Shown here one piece after another: positions 23,981 through 30,848 of a stretch of 64,000 nt of DNA. Position 1 is the stretch's first letter. Each line of letters starts with the position of its first letter. The position numbers and the translations under genes were made by a program. The DNA is from Thiosocius sp963753845. Lineage in GTDB: Bacteria > Pseudomonadota > Gammaproteobacteria > Chromatiales > Chromatiaceae. The notes under the pieces are model-generated. The model saw only the letters and a program-made list of their open reading frames with translations, was not told the DNA's origin and searched no databases. The stretch lies in NCBI GenBank assembly GCA_963753845.1, contig CAVWEI010000021.1, positions 12,771-76,770 on the forward strand. The letters run 5' to 3'.

Positions 23981-26095
23981 ATGAATGGCGAAACCATCAA
24001 CGTCCTACTGGTTGAAGATAACTCGCAGGAAGCGGAAATCGTTCGTTTGTATCTGGCAAAAAGGTATTCGTACCAGTACGCCATTCGGCACGTACGCAGT
24101 ATCAGCGGCGCCCTGAGCGACATCGGTGCAGGTCATCGCCCCAGCGTGGTCCTGCTCGATCTGCATCTTCCCGACACCAAGGGGCTTGAAGGCTTCAAAC
24201 ACATCTCCGGCGCCGCCCCCAGCATCCCGATAATCATTCTTACCAACTGCAGCGAAGAGCGAACCGCCGCGAGCGCGGTGCGCAGTGGCGCACAGGATTA
24301 CCTGATCAAGCGCGAGGTCAATGCCGCGCTGTTGCACCGTGCAATACTCTATGCGATCGAGCGCCAGCGTGCGGAACAGGCCCTGGTGAAGGTAAAGGAG
24401 CGTTACGCGCTCGCCGTGGCCGGTGCCAATGACTGTATCTGGGACTGGGAGGCGGACGGGGATACCGCCTATTTTTCGCCACGCTGGCATGAACTGGTCG
24501 GTCTGTCGCCGGACGCGGTCGTCAATCGGCTGCAGGACTGGCTCGAGCGTGTACATCCGGAAGATATTGCGGATCTGCGCCGTATCGTCTCTGCCAGGCT
24601 CGAGGGTGAACGGCGACATTTCGAACACGAGCATCGCCTGCGGCATGAGAAGGGCGACTACATCTGGGTCTATGCGCGTGGCGTGATCCTGGCCAACGAA
24701 AAAGGCGAGGCGGTGCGCATGGCGGGTTCCATCAGCAGCATCGCCAAGCGCAAGGAAACCGAACACCAGCTGATTCATCGCGCCCTGCACGATGCCCTGA
24801 CCGGTCTGCCCAACCGTGTTCTTTTCATCGACCGCCTGCAGCAGGCGCTGCGTCGGTTCAAGCGCGACAACCAGCTGCGATTCGCGGTGCTGTATTTCGA
24901 TCTTGACCGCTTCAAGTTCGTGAATGACAGTCTGGGTCATTCGGCGGGGGACAGTCTGCTGGTATCGGTCGCGCGCCGCCTCATGAGCGTGATACGGCCT
25001 GGCGACACGGTGGCGCGCATGGGTGGCGACGAGTTTGCCGTTCTGGTCAGCGATATCGAGGACGAGTCCGACACCGCGCAGGTCGCCGAGCGCATTCACA
25101 CCCTGTTCCAGCAGGAGTTCTCGATAGCCGGCCGGGGTGTCTACACCAGCGTCAGCATCGGTGTTGCGGTGGTGGCCAAGCAATACGAGTCGCCGGAGGA
25201 GCTGCTGCGTGATGCGGATCTCGCCATGTACCGGGCAAAGCGCTCGGAAAGCGAGAATACCGCCATCTTCGATACCACCATGCACCAGGCTGCGATCTCG
25301 CGCCTCAATATGGAGACCGACCTGCGGCGTGCCTTCGCCCGCGGCGAGTTTGTCGTCCATTACCAGCCGATCGTTACCCTTTCCGAGAGGCGTATCGTCG
25401 CCTTCGAGGCGCTCCTGCGATGGTTGCACCCGGAAAAGGGGATGTTGTCGCCGGACAAGTTTCTTTCGGTGGTCGAAGACACCGGTATGCTGTCGACACT
25501 CAGCTGGTGGGTGCTCGAACAGGCCTGCGCGCAGGCCGAACAATGGCAAAAACTGTTCGTCAGCGGCTCTCCGTTGGGTATGAGCGTGAATGTCTCGGCG
25601 ACCATGTTCAGGGCCGACCATTCTGCCCAGCGCCTCAGGAATATCGTGCTGGAGCATGGTCTTTCTCCCCAGGACCTGTCGCTGGAGCTGACCGAACGCG
25701 ACTGCATGGACCACGAGGAGGCGACCCAGGCTGTCCTGGACGAGCTGCGCAAGTTCGGTGTCAAGATCCATATGGATGATTTCGGCACCGGTTACTCTTC
25801 GCTGTCCTACTTGCAACGCTGTTCCTACGACACCCTTAAGATCGACCGATCCTTCATCCAGCGTATCGACAGCGAAGACCAGAGCCTGGCGATCATCAAG
25901 ACTATCGTCGGACTGGGGCGCATGCTCAATATGAACGTCGTCGCAGAGGGTGTGGAGTCGCAGGGGCAACTCGATGCCCTGGTGTCCCTGGAGTGCCCGG
26001 AGGCGCAGGGTTTCTGGTTCTCGAAGCCGGTGCCGCCGATAGAAGCGGGTGAACTGTTGCGGCAGTCCAGAGAGATCGTCAAGGTTGTGTCATGA
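23981..26095 (+). CDS. REC-PAS-GGDEF-EAL cyclic-di-GMP signalling protein
   Basis: 704 residues. Receiver (1-125): LLVEDN, LLDLHLPDTKG, ILTN. PAS/PAC (140-262). GGDEF (265-435): intact GGDEF with an RxxD inhibitory site (RPGD) five residues before it, so product-inhibited diguanylate cyclase activity is expected. EAL (445-700): FEALLRW, NVS, ELTERD, DDFGTGYSSL, KIDRSFI, and EGVE; metal and substrate residues appear present, so phosphodiesterase activity is also possible. Which activity dominates cannot be told. It follows a histidine kinase gene by 29 bp and precedes a terminator, forming a two-gene operon. Confidence 0.94.
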   Translation: MNGETINVLLVEDNSQEAEIVRLYLAKRYSYQYAIRHVRSISGALSDIGAGHRPSVVLLDLHLPDTKGLEGFKHISGAAPSIPIIILTNCSEERTAASAVRSGAQDYLIKREVNAALLHRAILYAIERQRAEQALVKVKERYALAVAGANDCIWDWEADGDTAYFSPRWHELVGLSPDAVVNRLQDWLERVHPEDIADLRRIVSARLEGERRHFEHEHRLRHEKGDYIWVYARGVILANEKGEAVRMAGSISSIAKRKETEHQLIHRALHDALTGLPNRVLFIDRLQQALRRFKRDNQLRFAVLYFDLDRFKFVNDSLGHSAGDSLLVSVARRLMSVIRPGDTVARMGGDEFAVLVSDIEDESDTAQVAERIHTLFQQEFSIAGRGVYTSVSIGVAVVAKQYESPEELLRDADLAMYRAKRSESENTAIFDTTMHQAAISRLNMETDLRRAFARGEFVVHYQPIVTLSERRIVAFEALLRWLHPEKGMLSPDKFLSVVEDTGMLSTLSWWVLEQACAQAEQWQKLFVSGSPLGMSVNVSATMFRADHSAQRLRNIVLEHGLSPQDLSLELTERDCMDHEEATQAVLDELRKFGVKIHMDDFGTGYSSLSYLQRCSYDTLKIDRSFIQRIDSEDQSLAIIKTIVGLGRMLNMNVVAEGVESQGQLDALVSLECPEAQGFWFSKPVPPIEAGELLRQSREIVKVVS

Positions 26096-26189
26096 ACACC
26101 GGCAGATCAGCACCTGGCCGCCTTGACTGACCTTTCGCCACCGTTTTCTGTACCATGTTCGATCAGAGGTCTCGGAATGTGTCAAAATC

Positions 26190-26209
26190 AGCGGGAGGCT
26201 GATCCCGCT
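26190..26209 (+). terminator. Terminator after the GGDEF-EAL gene
   Basis: AGCGGGA, 6-nt loop, TCCCGCT, followed by GTTTGATTTT. Confidence 0.8.
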
Positions 26210-26275
26210 GTTTGATTTTCTGAGGTGGCCAAGTTCGGGATGATGGTGCGAGTGGTTTAAGGAAGCGGCTAAGCG

Positions 26276-26857
26276 ATGGCAGTTGAACCGGTGGACCCCA
26301 GGGGCATTCCTGACGACAAGATATTGCAGCAGCAGTATCTGCGCGCCCTGAGTTCGTTCGAAGGTATCGTCCTCAGCCAGATCGACGTCAAGAACGCGCT
26401 CGGCGATCGCCTCAACTACAGTATCCGGACCGGTCTAGTCATCCTGTTCGTCATCGCATTTTCGATTCTCGTCCTGCTGCTCACCCTGAGTTCCCAGATC
26501 ACCCGCATCTCCGATGTGGTTGGGGCCATGAATACCCATTTCTCTTCGGTCTCGCTGCGCATGGTCGAGATAAGGAAACACTTCGAATCGATGGAGAAGC
26601 AGGTCGCGCAGATGAAATCGATCGAGGAGGACACTGCGACCCTGCAGGTGGAGATTCAGGCGATCGCTGACAGCACCGGGAGCATCGAAGGCAGCGTCTT
26701 CAGCATCGCACAGCAGATGTCCGGTACACGACAGAATGTCGAGAACATAGGGATCACCATGAACGCGATGAACATGGAGGTCCAGGCAATGAGTGCGGAC
26801 ATGCACAGGATTGCCAAGCCGGCCCGTACTCTAAACAAGATGTTCCCGTTTCCTTGA
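26276..26857 (+). CDS. Membrane-anchored coiled-coil protein, first of a pair
   Basis: 193 residues: a cytoplasmic N-terminus (1-50), one membrane span (51-72, GLVILFVIAFSILVLLL), and a long heptad-patterned periplasmic or extracytoplasmic coiled coil (75-185) rich in Met, Gln and Ile (MVEIRKHFESMEKQVAQM). No family recognised. The next gene has the same design and both end in a short Met/Pro tail (NKMFPFP; MNPLFPN), so they are probably paralogues. They lie directly before minCDE on the same strand. A role in envelope or division-site organisation is speculation from context. Confidence 0.75.
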   Translation: MAVEPVDPRGIPDDKILQQQYLRALSSFEGIVLSQIDVKNALGDRLNYSIRTGLVILFVIAFSILVLLLTLSSQITRISDVVGAMNTHFSSVSLRMVEIRKHFESMEKQVAQMKSIEEDTATLQVEIQAIADSTGSIEGSVFSIAQQMSGTRQNVENIGITMNAMNMEVQAMSADMHRIAKPARTLNKMFPFP

Positions 26858-26970
26858 GAACCGAGGCATGAGAGCGAACGCGAAATGGTAACTGCGTATT
26901 CCCGGTCCCATGGGCCAGCCGGGCCAAGGCGACCGACGGTTGCGCTGCGGATTCAGTTTGGGGGTGCCCT

Positions 26971-27513
26971 ATGAGCGTCGACCCACGTACACCGATCGTC
27001 CAGGTCATGGCGCGCCTGGGGCGGGAGACCCAGCTCCACCTGGACGAACGTCATCGCCACTTCAAGATGACGGACAAGGTTATCCTGGTGATCTCGCTGA
27101 TGCTGGTGTTTCTGGCCTTCGTCAACGTCTATTACGTCACCGTGCTGTACCAGGATCTCAACGGCATCGTGGGCAATATGGATTCCATGTACCGGAATCT
27201 CTCCCGTGTCGATCGCGATATGGATCTCATCGCGCAGCGGGTGAAGCGTTTCGATCGCCATATGCAGCGGATGGCGCCTATTACCGGCAACATGACGGCA
27301 ATCACCGCGGTCATGCCCAAACTTCGCGAGAACATGCAGGACATGGATGCCGAGATGGTGGGTATCGAGATCAATATGCAGCAGATGACCAACGCCATGG
27401 GCGGCATTGCCCAGCAGATGCACCATATGACCGGTGGCATGGGCATCATGCGCCAGAACGTGCGTGAGATCTCTGGCCCCATGGGTGCCATGAACCCCCT
27501 TTTCCCCAACTGA
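26971..27513 (+). CDS. Met-rich membrane-anchored coiled-coil protein, second of a pair
   Basis: 180 residues: polar N-terminus with ARLGRETQLHLDERHRH, one membrane span (about 35-58), then a coiled coil with more than 20 Met residues (QQMTNAMGGIAQQMHHMTGG). The spacing of Met and Asn/Gln mimics the paired-helix region of the preceding protein. The ATG at 26971 follows GGGGGTG. Family unknown. Met-rich stretches can bind Cu(I) or simply pack a coiled coil; no other copper genes are near. The 112-bp gap to the first gene has no terminator, so the two are probably co-transcribed. Confidence 0.75.
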   Translation: MSVDPRTPIVQVMARLGRETQLHLDERHRHFKMTDKVILVISLMLVFLAFVNVYYVTVLYQDLNGIVGNMDSMYRNLSRVDRDMDLIAQRVKRFDRHMQRMAPITGNMTAITAVMPKLRENMQDMDAEMVGIEINMQQMTNAMGGIAQQMHHMTGGMGIMRQNVREISGPMGAMNPLFPN

Positions 27514-27667
27514 TTTGCTCCCCCGGCGCAGGCTGGATGCGGGTGTTTCCCGGTGCTGGCCCGATGCCGGCAAAAGTGTGAAGCACGCGTCACAGCGGGC
27601 AGTAAATTCATATAGACTCTGGACCCCAGTACCCAACCGCCTGAATTCACTGCCGGAGTCGTAATCG

Positions 27668-28378
27668 GTGTCCGAGGCCCCTGTACCCAGCGACAAGCTT
27701 TCGTCCCCTTTCGACATGAAGGCCGGGCTGTTCACCATCCCGACCCTGGTGCTGCGTAACATGGATATCGTCGCGCTGGACGCCTTCCTGGCACAGCATG
27801 TGGCGCGCTCGCCGGCGTTTTTCGACCAGGCCCCGGTGGCGATCGACCTGTCGGCCCTGCCCAGTCGCGAGCAATTGGACGATTTCCCGATGATCGTCGG
27901 CATGCTGCGCGGACATGGGATGATCCCGGTCGGCGTGAGGGGGGCCTCGGCGGAGCAGAAGGAACAGGCGGCGGCCCTGGAGCTGGCGGTCATGCCGGCC
28001 GCACGCAAGGCCGTGGTGCCAGCGCAGCAGCTGGCGTCGGCCCGGCCGGCCGGGCGCACCCTGGTGGTCGAGAAGCCGGTCAGGTCCGGCCAGCGCATCC
28101 ATGCGGAGGCGGGCGACCTGGTGCTTCTGGCCGGGGTCAGTTCCGGTGCCGAGGTGATGGCCGAAGGCAATATACACGCCTACGGTCCGTTGCGCGGCCG
28201 GGCCATGGCCGGGGTTTCAGGCGATGCCGGGGCAAGGATCTTCTGCCGCGAACTGGCTGCGGAGCTGGTGTCGATAGCCGGTCGCTACCGGGTTAGCGAA
28301 AACCTTGACAGCCGTTACCTGGGCCGCGCCGTGCAGATCTTCCTGTCCGGCGAGGGCCTGAGCTTCGAACTGCTCTGA
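27668..28378 (+). CDS. minC: Septum site-determining protein MinC
   Basis: 236 residues with a GTG start (GGAG 9 nt upstream). The N-terminal domain (15-110; FTIPTLVLRNMDIVALDAFL, PVAIDLSAL) inhibits FtsZ. The C-terminal beta-helix domain (about 125-230; VRSGQRIHAEAGDLVLLAGVSSGAEVMAEGNIHAYGPLRGRAMAG) binds MinD. MinCD destabilise FtsZ polymers away from mid-cell. First gene of minCDE. Confidence 0.95.
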   Translation: MSEAPVPSDKLSSPFDMKAGLFTIPTLVLRNMDIVALDAFLAQHVARSPAFFDQAPVAIDLSALPSREQLDDFPMIVGMLRGHGMIPVGVRGASAEQKEQAAALELAVMPAARKAVVPAQQLASARPAGRTLVVEKPVRSGQRIHAEAGDLVLLAGVSSGAEVMAEGNIHAYGPLRGRAMAGVSGDAGARIFCRELAAELVSIAGRYRVSENLDSRYLGRAVQIFLSGEGLSFELL

Positions 28379-28444
28379 GCGGGCAGTCAAGGAAAACATC
28401 AAACATCTGACCAACGCGGACCATGGGTCCCCGGGAGCAATCAG

Positions 28445-29254
28445 TTGGCGAGAATCATTGTTGTAACCTCCGGCAAGGGAGGTGTGGGAAAGACCACGAC
28501 CAGCGCGGCATTCGCGATGGGGCTGGCCGAGCGTGGCTCGAAGACAGTCGTGATCGACTTCGATGTCGGTCTGCGCAATCTCGACCTGATCATGGGCTGT
28601 GAGCGGCGCGTCGTGTACGACTTCGTCAATGTGATCAATGGCGACGCCAACGTCGGCCAGGCGCTGATCAAGGACAAGCGCAATCCGAACCTGTTCATCC
28701 TGCCGGCCTCGCAGACCCGCGACAAGGACGCCCTCACGATCGAGGGCGTGGGCAAGGTTCTCGAAGAACTTGCCAGGGAATTCGAGTTCATCGTGTGCGA
28801 CTCACCGGCCGGGATCGAACGCGGTGCCACGATGGCGATGTACTTCGCCGATGATGCCATCGTGGTCACCAACCCGGAGGTCTCCTCGGTGCGCGACTCC
28901 GATCGCATGATCGGCATCCTGTCGAGCAAGTCGCGCCGCGCCGAACAGAACCTCGAGGGTATCCGCGAGTACCTGCTGGTGACGCGCTATTCACCCGAGC
29001 GGGTGCAGCGGGGCGAGATGCTGGCCCTGGAGGATGTGCAGGAGATCCTGTCGCTGGAGCTCATCGGCGTGATTCCCGAGTCGCCGGCGGTGCTCAATGC
29101 GTCCAATGCCGGCATACCGGTGATCCTCGACCGCGAAAGCAACGCCGGGCTGGCATACACCGATATGGTGTCGCGCTACCTGGGCGATGACCTGCCGCAC
29201 CGTTTCCTGAAGGTCGAGAAAAAGGGCCTGTTGGGCCGCCTGTTCGGAGGTTGA
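28445..29254 (+). CDS. minD: Septum site-determining ATPase MinD
   Basis: 269 residues. The start is TTG at 28445 with GGGAG 7 nt upstream; the next residues ARIIVVTSGKGGVGKTTTSA are the exact MinD N-terminus, so no ATG is missing. Deviant Walker A KGGVGKTT, Walker A' (DFDVGLRNLD), Walker B (FIVCDSPAG). The C-terminal amphipathic helix (KKGLLGRLFGG) is the membrane-targeting sequence. ATP-bound dimers sit on the membrane, recruit MinC and are released by MinE. Confidence 0.96.
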   Translation: MARIIVVTSGKGGVGKTTTSAAFAMGLAERGSKTVVIDFDVGLRNLDLIMGCERRVVYDFVNVINGDANVGQALIKDKRNPNLFILPASQTRDKDALTIEGVGKVLEELAREFEFIVCDSPAGIERGATMAMYFADDAIVVTNPEVSSVRDSDRMIGILSSKSRRAEQNLEGIREYLLVTRYSPERVQRGEMLALEDVQEILSLELIGVIPESPAVLNASNAGIPVILDRESNAGLAYTDMVSRYLGDDLPHRFLKVEKKGLLGRLFGG

Positions 29255-29256
29255 CC

Positions 29257-29505
29257 ATGGCACTGCTCGACTTTTTCAGACAACGCAAAAGCAGCGGCTC
29301 GGCCTCGATCGCCAAGGAGCGGCTGCAGATTCTGGTGGCGCACGATCGTCGCGGCGGCGGGCCCTCTTATCTTCCCCAATTGCAGCAAGACCTGCTCAAG
29401 GTCATCCGGAAATATGTCGCGGTCGACAACGATGCCATATCCGTCAACGTGGAGAGCAACGGCAGGCAGGATATCCTGGAGCTGAATATCGTACTGCCGG
29501 ATTGA
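29257..29505 (+). CDS. minE: Cell division topological specificity factor MinE
   Basis: 82 residues from the ATG at 29257, 2 bp after the minD stop. N-terminal MALLDFFRQRKSSGSASIAKERLQILVAHDR includes the membrane-targeting helix and the MinD-contact segment (split here: ALLDFFRQRK and AKERLQILVAH). The C-terminal half (LQQDLLKVIRKYVAVD) is the dimerisation domain. It stimulates MinD ATPase and drives the pole-to-pole oscillation. Confidence 0.95.
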   Translation: MALLDFFRQRKSSGSASIAKERLQILVAHDRRGGGPSYLPQLQQDLLKVIRKYVAVDNDAISVNVESNGRQDILELNIVLPD

Positions 29506-29595
29506 TCCCGGGCGCCTGCCTATTGTGGGAGCCCCGCCGCGGTCGGGTTTTCTGACAGGGCCCGTCGGCGCTGGGCGCGCCTCCTTCGAAAGAAA

Positions 29596-29619
29596 AAAGC
29601 CCGGCTGTGGCCGGGCTTT
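29596..29619. terminator. Bidirectional terminator after minE
   Basis: AAAGCCCGGC, 4-nt loop, GCCGGGCTTT with a longer A-tract on the left, so it serves both minCDE and the convergent PEP-CTERM gene. Confidence 0.88.
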
Positions 29620-29643
29620 CAAAGGATCGTGCGGTGCCTGCTA

Positions 29644-30567
29644 TCAACTTTCTTTGCGCAGGCGCCGGCGGGTGGCCAGGGCGCCGATGGCGAACAGGGC
29701 CAGGGTGCCCGGGACCGGGACGCCGGGCGCTCCGCTCGGCGTGCAGTTCGGGTCGCAGGTGACCTGGAGGCCCGCAATCCTGAATGCATCGTTGCTGTCA
29801 TTCTTGTTGCCACCGGCGATCAGGACGAAGTAGCGCGAGGTCACAGGCGTGCCATTGATCACGGCATCGAGTTCATTGCTGCGATCCTTACTCCAGTTCT
29901 GATCTACCAGTGTGAACTCGGCATCGGTTGCCCAGCCATCGTAATCGCCCAGCTGCGTCAGATCCTGGGGCGGGGAGTCGGGATGAAGTGTGCCTGAGTA
30001 AGCCCACAGCTCGAAGTCGGTATCGAGCACCTTGATCAGATCGATCTGATCGATCGACACGACACAGTTGCCGAAATCGAGGAGGACCGCGTCGCGAACG
30101 TAATTGGGTTCCGAACCGGTCTTCAGGTTGTCGATCTTACTGCCCCAGTGGCTGTAAGCATTCTCGTAGGCCTCGCCCTGCGCGTGGACACCGATTCCAT
30201 AATTGCTGCCGTCATAGTCGGTCACGTAGTCGCCGGTCGTGTTGCCAGGCCCCGGCGTTCCGCCCTCCACCGGGCGATCGTAGATCGTGCCGCCGTAAGT
30301 TGCGGAATTGCGCCGGACCGCGAAACCCTGGACGACCAGGGTATAGGCCGAATCGCTGCCCGGGTAGGTAAGGGGATCACCGGTGCCCATCGCCGTCTCG
30401 GTGAAGTCCCAGGTGACGACGCACGCGCTATCGCCACCACCGGACGGGGGGGTCTTCGGTCCGCAGTTGCTGTGCGTTTTGGAATGGTAGTAGCCCTTGT
30501 TGCCAGCGAACGTCACGGTGGATGCCGCCACCAGTGCCACTATCATCAGGAATTGCCATTTCTTCAT
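29644..30567 (-). CDS. PEP-CTERM-type exported surface protein
   Basis: 307 residues. Signal peptide (MKKWQFLMIVALVAASTVTFAG); a secreted middle region with aromatic/Gly/Asp-rich strands and paired cysteines; and a C-terminal sorting tail, VPVPGTLALFAIGALATRR plus a basic end, i.e. the PEP-CTERM pattern with PGT in place of PEP. Such tails are processed by an exosortase and usually go with exopolysaccharide production. No exosortase lies in the window. The ATG at 30567 fits the signal peptide, though the ribosome site is weak; an upstream 31-codon extension is unlikely. A sigma-54 promoter precedes it. The prsT-like gene lies upstream on the same strand. Confidence 0.85.
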   Translation of the reverse strand: MKKWQFLMIVALVAASTVTFAGNKGYYHSKTHSNCGPKTPPSGGGDSACVVTWDFTETAMGTGDPLTYPGSDSAYTLVVQGFAVRRNSATYGGTIYDRPVEGGTPGPGNTTGDYVTDYDGSNYGIGVHAQGEAYENAYSHWGSKIDNLKTGSEPNYVRDAVLLDFGNCVVSIDQIDLIKVLDTDFELWAYSGTLHPDSPPQDLTQLGDYDGWATDAEFTLVDQNWSKDRSNELDAVINGTPVTSRYFVLIAGGNKNDSNDAFRIAGLQVTCDPNCTPSGAPGVPVPGTLALFAIGALATRRRLRKES

Positions 30568-30632
30568 GTCAACGACCCGCAGTTGTCTTGTTATTCGGAG
30601 GTGCTTCGAATAGAACCGTTTAAATTCTTGGG

Positions 30633-30649
30633 CTGCAGGAATTGTGCCG
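30633..30649 (-). promoter_or_regulatory. Sigma-54 promoter of the PEP-CTERM gene
   Basis: Minus strand CGGCAC-N5-CTGCAG: GG at 30648-30647 and GC at 30636-30635 give exact -24/-12 spacing, start about 30624, 57 bases before the ATG. RpoN with the PrsK/PrsR pair is the established control of many PEP-CTERM genes. Confidence 0.7.
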
Positions 30650-30848
30650 ACAACGCCCATCCTGATTGCCTGGCCCCCGGTCGAGAAAACATTAATAAGA
30701 AAAACAACTGGTTAAAAAGCTTTTCGATGGTATTTTCAATCTCAAGAAGAACATTCTCGACAGTCCGGCGTCGGGGTACGGGTGCCTGTAAAAAAACTGG
30801 ACAGTGCCGAAGAGAGGGGCGCCGCGGGAAACGGGGCGGTTGTGCAGA

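Noticed and set aside
24005..25969. 654-codon frame antisense to the GGDEF-EAL gene
   Set aside because: Shadow frame: His/Arg/Gln-rich, no recognisable domain, sense gene certain.
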